64,000 bases of DNA from Lachnospiraceae bacterium (GCA_024699325.1 JAILPS010000014.1:1-64000); one strand, 5' to 3'. Positions 17,137 through 26,146 are shown, numbered from the stretch's first letter. Notes: generated by a model not told the origin, from the sequence alone. A program made the numbers and translations.

Positions 17137-18027
17137 ATGTTTATTAAAAAGTTGGCAGCCTGTGCGGCGGCTGCTACACTGACACTTGCCATAGGCGTTG
17201 CGGCTATGGCTGACAGCTATTCATACACTCAGTATACATGGTGGAGTGCGTGGACACCATCCTTCGAGCTTGCAGACGGAGAGACACTCGAGTTTACAGG
17301 TTCATCAAGCTACAATGTGTCCAACGATCAGAGTTCTGAGCCTGGTTTGAAGAACTGGAAGGGCATCAACACAGTTTTGTGTAATGTTCAGACTGACGGT
17401 ACGACAGTACCTTCTGCTGATAATTTCACAGGCTATGCAGAGTACGGCGCCTACAGAGTTGACAACTTCGGCTGGGGAAGCTGCTACGACAGCTCTAATA
17501 ACGAGAGCAACTGGAACTGGGACACATATGCTGATATGATTGCCGACTGTACCTACACATTTACAATATCAAGAAGCGGCAATGTTGTGACTGAGGTCAT
17601 CAACATCACAGGCACTAACGGAAGCAGCGGATACCAGAAGTACGTGAGCACATGTACAGATTCTTCCATCTATGTATTCTTCACAGCTGATGCCGGAGTT
17701 ACATGGAATATTACAGAGGCTGTAGAGGAGACCACAACAGAGGCTGAGACAACCACCGAGGAGGAGACAACCACTGAGGAGGCTACAACAGAAGAGGTTA
17801 CCACAGCAGCAGATGATACCACAGCGGCAGATGATACCACAGCAGCTGATGAGACGACCGAGGCTGAGACCACAACAGAGGAAGAGGCAACAACCGAGGC
17901 TGAGACTACCACTTCAGGCTCAACTGATGCGGCAAATACAGCCGGCTCCATCCCTGCACTTCCTATAATTCTGTTTATGGGAGCGGCTCTTGGAGCACTT
18001 GCTTTCGTATCTAAGAAGAACAACTAA
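17137..18027 (+). CDS. Secreted, membrane-tethered protein with Trp-rich beta domain and TTE stalk
   Basis: 296 residues. A signal peptide (MFIKKLAACAAAATLTLAIG..., cut near AMADS) is followed by a Trp/Tyr-rich domain of about 185 residues (TQYTWWSAWTPSFEL, DGETLEFTG), which resembles a lectin-like or carbohydrate-binding beta sandwich. A stalk of about 75 residues made of TTE, EAETTT and ADDTT repeats then leads to one C-terminal membrane helix and a KKNN tail. I see no LPxTG sorting signal, so anchoring is probably by the helix alone. AAGGAGG upstream fixes the start at 17137; the longer 309-aa ORF starts upstream of that site. Function as a surface sugar-binding protein is inference. Confidence 0.75.
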   Translation: MFIKKLAACAAAATLTLAIGVAAMADSYSYTQYTWWSAWTPSFELADGETLEFTGSSSYNVSNDQSSEPGLKNWKGINTVLCNVQTDGTTVPSADNFTGYAEYGAYRVDNFGWGSCYDSSNNESNWNWDTYADMIADCTYTFTISRSGNVVTEVINITGTNGSSGYQKYVSTCTDSSIYVFFTADAGVTWNITEAVEETTTEAETTTEEETTTEEATTEEVTTAADDTTAADDTTAADETTEAETTTEEEATTEAETTTSGSTDAANTAGSIPALPIILFMGAALGALAFVSKKNN

Positions 18028-18045
18028 CTACCATGACTATATGAC

Positions 18046-18076
18046 GAGGCCCGACGCTTAGCGCCGGGCTTTGTCT
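18046..18076 (+). terminator. Terminator of the secreted protein gene
   Basis: GCCCGACGC and GCGCCGGGC arms (one mismatch) around TTA, followed by TTTGTCTATTTT. Confidence 0.7.
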
Positions 18077-18144
18077 ATTTTGGTCAAATATTCAGTCTCT
18101 ATGTTTCAAAAGTGTTACACATAGTTTAAATATCAAATATGCTC

Positions 18145-18172
18145 TTGAAAATGAAAAATTTAATGATAAAAT
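18145..18172 (+). promoter_or_regulatory. Probable promoter of the VanW gene
   Basis: TTGAAA and TAAAAT with a 16-base spacer. A weak hairpin (AAGGGTC...GACCTTT) lies in the leader before the ribosome binding site. Confidence 0.45.
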
Positions 18173-18232
18173 AACCATATGTTGTAGTGGAAGGGTCTAT
18201 GCTGACCTTTTGACGACATGAAGGAGACTATT

Positions 18233-19963
18233 ATGAAAAGATTGATTAAGGTGATTACAGCGTCAACGCTTCTGTCACTTTCCATGGCTGCAACGGCATT
18301 TGCCACGGATAGCGAAGGCGGAGTTGTTATAATCAACCCGGGCGAGGAGACAACTGCAGTTGACATATCTGTTGACGAGGACCAGATTATCCAGGAGGGT
18401 ATTTATTTTGGCGATGTCGCTGTCGGAGGAATGACAGTGGACGAGGCCAGAAAGGTTATCGCTGAATATGTTGCCAAGGTCGGAGAGATGAACATCAGAC
18501 TCTCCACAGAGACAGGCTACGAGGAGTTGCCGGTTTCTGAACTGAACCCTGTATGTAACAACGAGGAGGAGATGTTAGCCACAGCGGTCGGCGTTAAGCA
18601 TGTCGGAAGCCTCATCTCACAGTACAAGCAGGCTAAGGATCTGGAGTGCAACAGCTTATACATCGACTATGACATAGCATTTTCTATGGATAATGTTATG
18701 GACTTCCTGGTTGAGCATTCAGAGGCCTTCGAGACAGAGCCTGTGAACGCTTCCGTTAAGCTCAATGAGGACGGAACGTTTAAGGTCATCGAGGCTATCA
18801 ACGGCTTCACATTAGACTATGATAAGACATATGACGCTATCAAGGATGTCATCAAGAACTGTGACACATCCCTTGAGTATCTGACATGCCAGGTTGAGGG
18901 AACAACCACTGAGCCACAGTACGGCACAGAGATTTTTGAGGGCTTCGGAGATCTTCTCGGAGAGGCCAGCACGGAGTACAGATGCACCGGCGAGATGGAG
19001 AACAGAGCTATTAACGTAAGGACAGCCATCACGCGTATCAACGGAACGGTTTTATATCCGGGACAGCAGTTCTCATACTGCAGCGCAGTTCAGCCGTTCA
19101 CAATTGAGGGCGGGTACGTTCTCGCGGGAACATACACTTCAACAGGCGTTGAGGATGACTTAGGCGGCGGTATCTGCCAGGTTTCAACAACACTTTACGA
19201 CGCGTGCCTGTGGTCAGAGCTTCAGATTGACTTCAGACGTCCTCACTCTAAGACAGTTGACTATGTTCCATATTCCATGGACGCCATGGTTTATGTCAAG
19301 GGCAATCAGGACTATAAGTTCACCAACAACACAGATCACGCCATCTACATTCAGTATTACTACACAACCATCTCTGACAGCAAGGAGAAGATGACATGTA
19401 AGATTTATGGAACGGAGTACAGACCTGAGAACCGCACCATCGACTACATTTCATACACGGACAGCACATCGACCACTGATCCTCCATACCTTATCACATA
19501 TGATGAGGAACTCGATCCATTCCCAACCTATGAGAAGGATGAGCCTAATTACTTCTACTATATACAGGCGCATATCGGAGCCAAGTCCCACCTCGATAAG
19601 GTTGTATATGTTGACGGCGTTGTCGTGTCAACCACAACCATCAGCAGGGACAGCTACAAGCCTATGCAGGGTGTGTTCACAATCCATCCTGACACGACTA
19701 TCAAGACGCTCGGTCTTGACGAGATTTTGGGTATCGCAGGTCTTCAGTTCTACTTCCCTGAGGAGTTGACAACTGAGGAGGAGACAACCACTCCTGAGGA
19801 GACGACGACGGTTTCTGAGACAACCACAACCCAGGCGGAGACCACCACGGTGGCGGAGACAACCACCACGGCTCCTGCGACTGAGCCGGCTACGGACCCG
19901 GCAACTGACCCGGCTACGGACCCGGCAACTGATCCGGCCACAGAGGGAAATGCTGGCGAATAG
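18233..19963 (+). CDS. Secreted VanW-domain protein with Thr/Glu and PATD repeats
   Basis: 576 residues. A signal peptide (MKRLIKVITASTLLSLSMAATAFA) precedes a region of about 200 residues like the peptidoglycan-binding domain found before VanW in YoaR-type proteins, then the VanW domain (INVRTAITRINGTVLYPGQQFSY, then LGGGICQVSTTLYDACLWS). The C-terminus is a stalk of TTE repeats ending in four to five PATDPATD units. VanW proteins are cell-wall-associated and poorly characterised; a role in envelope maintenance is likely. AAGGAG six bases before the ATG at 18233 sets the start. There is no C-terminal anchor, so the stalk may bind the wall or the protein is released. Confidence 0.85.
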   Translation: MKRLIKVITASTLLSLSMAATAFATDSEGGVVIINPGEETTAVDISVDEDQIIQEGIYFGDVAVGGMTVDEARKVIAEYVAKVGEMNIRLSTETGYEELPVSELNPVCNNEEEMLATAVGVKHVGSLISQYKQAKDLECNSLYIDYDIAFSMDNVMDFLVEHSEAFETEPVNASVKLNEDGTFKVIEAINGFTLDYDKTYDAIKDVIKNCDTSLEYLTCQVEGTTTEPQYGTEIFEGFGDLLGEASTEYRCTGEMENRAINVRTAITRINGTVLYPGQQFSYCSAVQPFTIEGGYVLAGTYTSTGVEDDLGGGICQVSTTLYDACLWSELQIDFRRPHSKTVDYVPYSMDAMVYVKGNQDYKFTNNTDHAIYIQYYYTTISDSKEKMTCKIYGTEYRPENRTIDYISYTDSTSTTDPPYLITYDEELDPFPTYEKDEPNYFYYIQAHIGAKSHLDKVVYVDGVVVSTTTISRDSYKPMQGVFTIHPDTTIKTLGLDEILGIAGLQFYFPEELTTEEETTTPEETTTVSETTTTQAETTTVAETTTTAPATEPATDPATDPATDPATDPATEGNAGE

Positions 19964-19970
19964 AATTATC

Positions 19971-19999
19971 GAGACAGGTCATGCAGACCTGTCTCGTTT
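19971..19999 (+). terminator. Terminator of the VanW gene
   Basis: Perfect 10-bp stem GAGACAGGTC / GACCTGTCTC, loop ATGCA, followed by GTTTTA. Confidence 0.85.
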
Positions 20000-20050
20000 T
20001 ACATCATAGAAGTCTGAATCTGATGATGTGTAAGTTTTTTATAAAAGTGC

Positions 20051-20079
20051 TTGCAATTTTAAAACTGTTATGCTAAACT
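20051..20079 (+). promoter_or_regulatory. Promoter of tRNA-Cys
   Basis: TTGCAA and TAAACT with a 17-base spacer. The 18 bases AAAAGTGCTTGCAATTTT around the -35 are identical to those of the rpsF promoter at 26301. Confidence 0.75.
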
Positions 20080-20099
20080 CTCCTTTGTTTGACATACAC

Positions 20100-20170
20100 G
20101 GTGACATAGCCAAGCGGTAAGGCGTGGGTCTGCAACACCCTGATCCCCGGTTCAAATCCGGGTGTCACCT
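20100..20170 (+). tRNA. tRNA-Cys (GCA)
   Basis: 71-base cloverleaf: acceptor arms GGTGACA and TGTCACC, D arm GCC/GGC, anticodon loop CTGCAAC giving GCA, T arm CCCGG/CCGGG with the TTCAAAT loop, discriminator T. The anticodon stem has a T-T at its outermost pair. The CCA end is not encoded. It stands alone between its own promoter and terminator. Confidence 0.95.
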
Positions 20171-20175
20171 CTAGA

Positions 20176-20204
20176 AGAACTCGGAGATTCTCCGGGTTCT
20201 TTTT
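20176..20204 (+). terminator. Terminator of tRNA-Cys
   Basis: AGAACTCGGA and TCCGGGTTCT arms (one G-T pair) around GATTC, followed by TTTT. Confidence 0.8.
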
Positions 20205-20249
20205 CGCATAAGTAGTTTAATCAAGCATATTAGGATATAGGAGAATAAT

Positions 20250-22187
20250 ATGTCATTAGAAGATTACAAGAAGGCCCAGAAGATGGCTATCAGAGAATAC
20301 CACAGCAGGGTGGCAAACGGCAAATACCCCTATCTGCCGGCCCTCATGGATGACATTCTTCCCCAGGGTGAGGCCCTAAGGAAGGTGAATCTCGGCCTTG
20401 TGGATATTCCTCTCGACAGAATAGTTGGAACATATACGGCGGGAAGGCAGAATGCATTTGCAGCTAACTTCATGCCTCTTTTAGATGCCAACACGGAGTT
20501 CTCCGTGAAGTGGATTTCTCTGTGCGAGGCGCATGTGAGCGAGGGCATTCACGATTCTATAATTGCCTACGAATATATGAATTACTTCTATGTTCAGGAG
20601 GGCAATAAGCGCGTGAGCGTGCTTAAATACTTCGAATCCGACAGTTTCCCGGGAACTGTCGTCAGAATCATGCCTGCCAAAAGTGATGACGTGAAGGTCA
20701 GGATCTACTACGAGTTTGTGGACTTCTATGAGCACAGCCAGGTGAACTACATAGAGTTTAGCCAGCCTGGCCGCTATGCGAAGCTCTTAGACCTCTTAGG
20801 CATGAAGCCGGATCACGACTGGACTGACATAGATAAGGAGACCTTCTACTCTGTATACCACAGGTTTAAGGGCGCATTTTTGGCAAGAGGCGGCGGCAAG
20901 CTCCCCATGACTGTGGCGGACGCCCTGCTCTCTTACATAGAGGTTATGGGCTACGACGATGTGAAGAATAAGCTTCCCGGGGAGATCCGGGAGGATTTGG
21001 GACTTATCTGGAGCGAGTTCGTCATCATGAACCAGGAGACCCCTGTGGAGCACCAGCTAGAGCCCAAGGCGCCGTCAAGCGCATCCATAATAACCAAGAT
21101 TATCACGCCGCTTCCGAAGGTTTTGAAGGTGGCATTCATACACGACAAGTCGCCTCTCACCTCCGCGTGGACATACCAGCATGAGCTCGGAAGGGCGCAT
21201 ATCGCCACCACATTTAAAGAGAAGATTGAGACCAGCACCTACAACGATGCGCTCTCAGGCGGCAACCCGACAGATGTGATCGAGAGGGCCATAGAGGACG
21301 GCAACAAGGTTATATTTACCACCACGCCACAGCTCGGCGCAGCGAGCCTGAAGGCGGCTGCAGCCCACCCTGACGTGAGCATCTATAACTGTTCGCTTAA
21401 CTACTCGCACAGCCTGATTAAGACGTATTACGCCAGACTGTACGAGGCGAAGTTTCTGACAGGCGTTATCGCCGGAGCATTGGCTGACCACAACGAGATC
21501 GGCTATGTTGCGGACTATCCGATATTTGGAACCACAGCGGATGTCAATGCATTTGCAATAGGAGCGTCCATGTCAAACCCCAGAGCTAAGATTAAACTCA
21601 AATGGTCAGCGCTTGCGGGAAGCGACCCTGTGAACGAATTCAGGCGCGAGAAGGTTGGCGTCGTCATGGGACAAAACCTGGTCAGACGTGACAACATCCG
21701 CAAGGAGTACGGTCTGTTCACGCTCGACAATAGCGGTGTGACCAATGTTGCGCTCTCGCTGTTTGACTGGGGCAAATTCTATGAGAGAATCATAGACGGA
21801 GTGTTTAAGTCCGGAACCATCAAGGAGGACACCTCCGACGCCAAGAAGTCCTTAAACTACTGGTGGGGACTCGACGCGGGCGTTGTGGACTGTGTGTGCT
21901 CGCTTAAGCTCAGTTTGGGAACCAGGAAGCTTCTAGACCTTCTCAGACAGAATATTACAAGCGGTGTGTTCAGCCCGTTTGAGGGCGAGATTATTGCCCA
22001 GAACGGCGTGGTTATAAACCGCGAGGGCAGACTGACGCCTGAGCAGATGGTGTCAATGGACTGGCTGTGTGAAAACGTAGAAGGGGAGATACCGGCAATC
22101 GAGGATCTGAGACCTGACGCGAGACCTGTTGTCTGGCTTCAGGGTATTGCTCCGGCCGAGAAGACTTCGCTGGGAGAAAACAAATGA
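20250..22187 (+). CDS. Cytosolic ParB-like / BMP-type ligand-binding fusion protein
   Basis: 645 residues, no signal peptide or membrane helix. Residues about 40-150 resemble the ParB/sulfiredoxin nuclease-like domain (VDIPLDRIVGTYTAGRQNAF, then YVQEGNKRVSVLKYF, the EGNKR segment in place of DGxHR). After a helical middle, residues about 285-560 follow the basic membrane protein/Med fold of nucleoside-binding lipoproteins (KVAFIHDKSPLTSAWTYQHELGR, IGYVADYPIFGTTADVNAFAIGA). Such BMP proteins are normally extracytoplasmic; here the domain is inside the cell and so more likely a sensor. AGGAG-like sequence (AGGAGAAT) lies upstream of the ATG. It overlaps the metallophosphoesterase gene by four bases. 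The function is not known. Confidence 0.72.
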   Translation: MSLEDYKKAQKMAIREYHSRVANGKYPYLPALMDDILPQGEALRKVNLGLVDIPLDRIVGTYTAGRQNAFAANFMPLLDANTEFSVKWISLCEAHVSEGIHDSIIAYEYMNYFYVQEGNKRVSVLKYFESDSFPGTVVRIMPAKSDDVKVRIYYEFVDFYEHSQVNYIEFSQPGRYAKLLDLLGMKPDHDWTDIDKETFYSVYHRFKGAFLARGGGKLPMTVADALLSYIEVMGYDDVKNKLPGEIREDLGLIWSEFVIMNQETPVEHQLEPKAPSSASIITKIITPLPKVLKVAFIHDKSPLTSAWTYQHELGRAHIATTFKEKIETSTYNDALSGGNPTDVIERAIEDGNKVIFTTTPQLGAASLKAAAAHPDVSIYNCSLNYSHSLIKTYYARLYEAKFLTGVIAGALADHNEIGYVADYPIFGTTADVNAFAIGASMSNPRAKIKLKWSALAGSDPVNEFRREKVGVVMGQNLVRRDNIRKEYGLFTLDNSGVTNVALSLFDWGKFYERIIDGVFKSGTIKEDTSDAKKSLNYWWGLDAGVVDCVCSLKLSLGTRKLLDLLRQNITSGVFSPFEGEIIAQNGVVINREGRLTPEQMVSMDWLCENVEGEIPAIEDLRPDARPVVWLQGIAPAEKTSLGENK

Positions 22188-22846
22188 AAGTTTTAGCCGT
22201 CGCCGACGTTGAATCGAAGGCACTATGGGATTATTTTGAGCAGAGTAAGCTGGACGGCATAGATCTTATAATATCCTGTGGGGATTTAAATCCCCACTAT
22301 CTGTCGTTTCTCGCGACATTTACGAAGGCGCCCGTGATATATGTCCACGGAAACCACGACGCGAGATATGAGGTGGAGGGACCGGACGGCTGCGTCTGCA
22401 TAGAGGACAGAATATTTGTGTACAGGGGCGTGAGATTCTTAGGCCTCGGGGGTTCTATGCGCTATAAGCCGGGACCCTACCAGTACACCGAGCGCCAGAT
22501 GGCGGCCAGAATCAGGAAGATGTGGCCCAAAATCATCAGAAGAAGAGGATTTGACGTGCTGGTTGCCCACTCCCCGGCCTACAAGATAGGCGATGCGGAC
22601 GATCTGCCCCACACAGGCTATCAGTGCTTCGTCAAACTCTTAGACAGATACAAGCCGCAGTTCTTCCTTCACGGCCATGTGCACGCAACCTACGGCGGCA
22701 ACTACAAGCGGGAGAGAAACTATAAGGACCATACAACCATAATCAACGCCTATGAGCGCTTTGTGTTTGAAATACCCGACGGCGACGCGGAGGAGGATTT
22801 ATACACAAGGTACAAGAAGTGGCGCTGGGAACATTTTAGAAGATAG
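22184..22846 (+). CDS. Calcineurin-like metallophosphoesterase
   Basis: 220-residue cytosolic phosphoesterase with the family metal-binding blocks in order: ADVES (in place of DxH), CGDLNPHY, GNHDARY, AHSPAY and HGHVHATYGG. The first block has Glu where many members have His, which may alter the second metal site. Substrate unknown; members of the family hydrolyse phosphomonoesters, phosphodiesters or cyclic nucleotides. The ATGA overlap with the ParB-like/BMP gene implies tight co-translation and a shared task, perhaps ligand sensing by one and hydrolysis by the other (inference). Confidence 0.85.
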   Translation: MKVLAVADVESKALWDYFEQSKLDGIDLIISCGDLNPHYLSFLATFTKAPVIYVHGNHDARYEVEGPDGCVCIEDRIFVYRGVRFLGLGGSMRYKPGPYQYTERQMAARIRKMWPKIIRRRGFDVLVAHSPAYKIGDADDLPHTGYQCFVKLLDRYKPQFFLHGHVHATYGGNYKRERNYKDHTTIINAYERFVFEIPDGDAEEDLYTRYKKWRWEHFRR

Positions 22847-22859
22847 AATATGAGAACAT

Positions 22860-22903
22860 AAAACGGGCAATCCTGATCTTAAGAGACCGGGATTGCCCGT
22901 TTT
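22860..22903. terminator. Bidirectional terminator
   Basis: 14-bp stem AAAACGGGCAATCC / GGATTGCCCGTTTT with a 16-base loop, between convergent genes. Confidence 0.88.
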
Positions 22904-22907
22904 CATG

Positions 22908-23918
22908 TTATTTAGTTGTAAGTCTCGAAATATGTTTTATGAGCACCGAGATGGTTCCGTCCTCGTTTTCGATGAATTCCACATCCTCACCCTGTGTGTA
23001 CTGCTCCATGGGGATGTTAATCTCTATGCCTGAGTCGGTCACTAAAAACTGCTTCTCAAGCTTCTTAACCGTGGTGGTGGCCTTCGGGCGTATCTCCTCG
23101 TTTTCTATGTGGTATTTGCTGATCTCCTCCGTGAGCCTCTGTCTGGCCTCTGGGTTTGCAGGGTATATCTTCTCCGGAAGCTCTGCGATCACGATGGCGC
23201 CGTCGTCACTTAGCTCCTCCTTGAGCACCTGCTTGACCTCCAGATCCTTCTTGAAATCCTCCGGATAGAACTCCTCGTTGACCTTCTCCATGGCCTTCGT
23301 CACGATGTTCATCTTGGCCTTCTCGTGGACCTTGCCGTGGCAGCCGAAATACATTTTGGAGAGATAATAGTCCTTCTTGCCGTCGATGTCCACCTTCTTC
23401 TCGGCGAGGCGGATAGTGTAATCGGCAAGGTTTATAAGCGCGCCCTCAGAAGGCTTAGAGCTGCCTCCAGGAAGAATTCCTGCCTGGCGCTTCACGGTGT
23501 TTGCAACACCTCCCTCGTCGCTTACAGAGGAGTGCACAAATGCTGTTTTGTAGCCCATCTTTATGATGGCCAGATGAATAACTCCCTCAATCTGGCATGT
23601 GGCGAAGAAGAGGTCGCCGTCAGGGATGGCGGCATTTGCCATCATGAGCTTAAACATTTCCTCGCTCGCAGCCTGACTGAATGCTGTCAGATCCCCCTCG
23701 CCGAAACCGTAGAGCGCCTTAAAAAACTCTGAATTCTCCTCGTCAAAAACGCAGTCCTTCACGTCGTCGTCGCAGGTCAGGTGATAAATCTGTCCCCTTA
23801 ACATATCTGTTATGTCGCTCGTGAGCTCGTGCACGTAGTCGCTCTTAATCGGCCCCTCGGCCGTTGTATCTAAAATGTGGAATATCACATTCCTGATGAT
23901 TATGTCGTTTTTTTCCAT
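22908..23918 (-). CDS. Nucleoid-associated protein, NdpA/YejK family
   Basis: 336-residue cytosolic protein matching the 37-kDa nucleoid-associated protein family (IIIRNVIFHILDT at the N-terminus, FFKALYGFGEGDLTAFSQAAS, GVIHLAIIKMGYKTAF, LINLADYTIRLAEKK). Members in enterobacteria associate with the nucleoid; the molecular function is poorly known. The start at 23918 has GGAGGTAG upstream, and the 17 extra residues of the longer ORF are dropped. It has its own promoter (TTGATT-17-TATTAT) and is divergent from the amidase lipoprotein gene. Confidence 0.82.
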   Translation of the reverse strand: MEKNDIIIRNVIFHILDTTAEGPIKSDYVHELTSDITDMLRGQIYHLTCDDDVKDCVFDEENSEFFKALYGFGEGDLTAFSQAASEEMFKLMMANAAIPDGDLFFATCQIEGVIHLAIIKMGYKTAFVHSSVSDEGGVANTVKRQAGILPGGSSKPSEGALINLADYTIRLAEKKVDIDGKKDYYLSKMYFGCHGKVHEKAKMNIVTKAMEKVNEEFYPEDFKKDLEVKQVLKEELSDDGAIVIAELPEKIYPANPEARQRLTEEISKYHIENEEIRPKATTTVKKLEKQFLVTDSGIEINIPMEQYTQGEDVEFIENEDGTISVLIKHISRLTTK

Positions 23919-23940
23919 ATCTACCTCCGTATGCCAATAG

Positions 23941-23969
23941 ATAATACCATATATTGTGGATAAAATCAA
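23941..23969 (-). promoter_or_regulatory. Promoter of the NdpA-family gene
   Basis: Minus-strand TTGATT and TATTAT separated by 17 bases, close to the ribosome binding site. Confidence 0.65.
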
Positions 23970-23988
23970 AGAAATTACAACATTTTCT

Positions 23989-24017
23989 TTGACAACAGAT
24001 AACTGTGATGCTATCCT
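23989..24017 (+). promoter_or_regulatory. Promoter of the BIG2/amidase gene
   Basis: TTGACA (consensus) and TATCCT separated by 17 bases, about 35 bases before the start codon. Confidence 0.75.
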
Positions 24018-24050
24018 TATGTAGTAAAATTATGTTCTTAAGGGGCAAAC

Positions 24051-26111
24051 ATGAAGAAAAATTTTTTGGCGGCTATTTTGTTAACCGCCGGTGTTTTAGT
24101 TAACGGATGTGCGCTTAGATCCGCTGTGGCTGATATCGCGACCACGGCAGATACGATGACTTCAACACAGGTAGAAACTACACAGGACGAGACCACACAG
24201 GAAGCGACAACGAAGGCACCTGTTGTTTTAGAAGATTTAGTATTTGTCAATCAAAGTGTCACGGTTAAGTACGGCGAGACTGTAAACCTTGCGTCTAAGC
24301 TTAGGACTGTTCCTGAGGATTCTGAGGTTTTTGAGCCCATCACGTGGGAGTCATCTGACGAGTCGGTCGCGACAGTCGACGGGGCGGGCACGGTAACTCC
24401 CGTGTCATCGGGAAGCGCCTGTGTCTACGCGAGAAGCGGCGACATAGAGGCAGCGATCCTTGTAAATGTCTATGTGGAGCTGACAGGCGTGTCAGCAAAT
24501 GATGCGCAGGTAAACTACTCTGAGGAGGCGGTCTACGCCCTCGAGTGGAGCCTTCTTCCCGCACAGCCGACCACACACTATAAGCCAATATTTACCTCAA
24601 GCGACGAGAGCGTGCTAACAGTCGACGCTGACGGCAATATCTACACGAAGGGCTTGGGACAGGCGCAGGTTCGCGTGAAGGCAGGCTCCTACGAGGCGGT
24701 TGCAAACATTAATGTAAACCTCCACGCCACCGACATCGTGCTGAACACAGAGTATATAGAGATGTATAGGGGAACCGCAGCCCAGTTAGCCACGGCGCTC
24801 TTCCCGGCTAACACCACGGACACCTTAGGTGAGGTGACATTTACAAGTGCAGATGAAAATATCGCTGTTGTTGGCGCCGACGGCGTCGTGACGGCGGTCT
24901 CATCGGGTACCACAACCATCACCGTGAGCGCAAATGGCTTCTCAAAACAGTGTACCATCTTCGTGCCTGTGGAGCTTAGCGGCATATCCTATGCGGAACC
25001 ATCCATAGTGCTTATAAAGGGCGCGCAGGGACAGGGAACCATAGTGGCAAGCCCCGCCGACTGTAACGAGCAGTACACGTTGCTATACGCAAGCGACAAC
25101 CCGGCTGTTGCATCAGTGGACGCCAACGGCGTCATCACAGCGGTTGGCGCAGGCACCTGCAACATAGTAGCAGCGGCCAAGGATTTCACAACATTTACAA
25201 CAGTCACGGTTCTCTCCCCTCTGCAGGGCATATATTTAAACTACTCAGACGTGACCATATACACGGGAAACCTTCTCCAGCTTGGCGTGGGCTTCCTGCC
25301 CGCAGACACCACGGATGACAGAACCATCACCTGGGCAAGCTCAGATCCTAATGTGGCAACCGTGGACGCAAACGGCTTGGTGAAGGGCATCAGCCGCGGC
25401 TCATGCATTATCGGGGCCTACTGCGGCGGCGCATATGCGGGCTGCACTGTCAATGTCTTCCCGCAGGCTGGTCTGTCCACGCCAAATGCGGCCGGCAACT
25501 ATGTTGTCGTTTTGGACCCTGGCCACGGCGGCGGTGACGGCGGGGCTGTCAGCGCATTTACAGGTGCCCTCGAGAAGAACCTGAACCTCATGGTGGCTCT
25601 ATACTGCCGCGAGTACCTCCTGACCCACTACAGCAACGTGGAGGTCTACATGACCAGGGAGGGCGACTACAGATTCTACGAAAACAACAGGACGGCGGAC
25701 CTCACTGCCCGTGTAAATGTGGGCCTGAATGTGGGCGCCAACATTTTCGTGTCCTTCCACTTTAACAGTGCAGGCAATGGCGCTGGCGGCTCCATGGTCC
25801 TCATTTCCAAGCAGGCCAATGTCTACAACCAGTGTGCGGCGCTTGGCAATAACATCCTGGTTCAGCTTGCCGGCCTCGGCATCAGAAGTAACGGCCTCGT
25901 CATGAGGAATTCTGACTCCAACCCGGCCCTCGACTACTACTTCATCAATCGCCAGTGTGCGGCGTACGGTCTGCCGGGCATCATCATCGAGCACTGTTTT
26001 CTCGACTGTGCCTGCGACGTGCCCTTCTACGACGGTGCTGACGACTACGTCCGCCTCGGCTACGCCGACGCCATCGGCATCGCCAACTACCTGGGCCTTG
26101 CCGCCAAATAA
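24051..26111 (+). CDS. Lipoprotein with BIG2 repeats and N-acetylmuramoyl-L-alanine amidase
   Basis: 686 residues. A signal peptide ends in a lipobox-like VNGC (Cys20), so the protein is probably a lipoprotein. A short Thr-rich stalk is followed by about five bacterial Ig-like (BIG2) domains, each with the WxSSDxxVAxVDxxGxVT pattern (for example TWESSDESVATVDGAG and TWASSDPNVATVDANG). Residues about 485-686 form an Amidase_3 domain: LDPGHGGGDGG, the EKN glutamate, SFHFN and IEHCF give the Zn ligands and catalytic Glu. It should cleave the amide bond between muramic acid and the stem peptide in the outer cell wall. AAGGGG precedes the ATG. Single gene. Confidence 0.88.
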   Translation: MKKNFLAAILLTAGVLVNGCALRSAVADIATTADTMTSTQVETTQDETTQEATTKAPVVLEDLVFVNQSVTVKYGETVNLASKLRTVPEDSEVFEPITWESSDESVATVDGAGTVTPVSSGSACVYARSGDIEAAILVNVYVELTGVSANDAQVNYSEEAVYALEWSLLPAQPTTHYKPIFTSSDESVLTVDADGNIYTKGLGQAQVRVKAGSYEAVANINVNLHATDIVLNTEYIEMYRGTAAQLATALFPANTTDTLGEVTFTSADENIAVVGADGVVTAVSSGTTTITVSANGFSKQCTIFVPVELSGISYAEPSIVLIKGAQGQGTIVASPADCNEQYTLLYASDNPAVASVDANGVITAVGAGTCNIVAAAKDFTTFTTVTVLSPLQGIYLNYSDVTIYTGNLLQLGVGFLPADTTDDRTITWASSDPNVATVDANGLVKGISRGSCIIGAYCGGAYAGCTVNVFPQAGLSTPNAAGNYVVVLDPGHGGGDGGAVSAFTGALEKNLNLMVALYCREYLLTHYSNVEVYMTREGDYRFYENNRTADLTARVNVGLNVGANIFVSFHFNSAGNGAGGSMVLISKQANVYNQCAALGNNILVQLAGLGIRSNGLVMRNSDSNPALDYYFINRQCAAYGLPGIIIEHCFLDCACDVPFYDGADDYVRLGYADAIGIANYLGLAAK

Positions 26112-26117
26112 CCATTC

Positions 26118-26146
26118 CAGGGACCGGACTTGCGGTCCCTGTTTTT
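26118..26146 (+). terminator. Terminator of the amidase gene
   Basis: 9-bp stem CAGGGACCG / CGGTCCCTG followed by TTTTT. Between it and the rpsF promoter, bases 26147-26300 hold no gene that I can support. Confidence 0.85.

Noticed and set aside
17670-18023. 117-aa minus-strand ORF of VVSSAAVV repeats
   Set aside because: It is the complement of the TTE-repeat region of the secreted protein and lacks a ribosome binding site.
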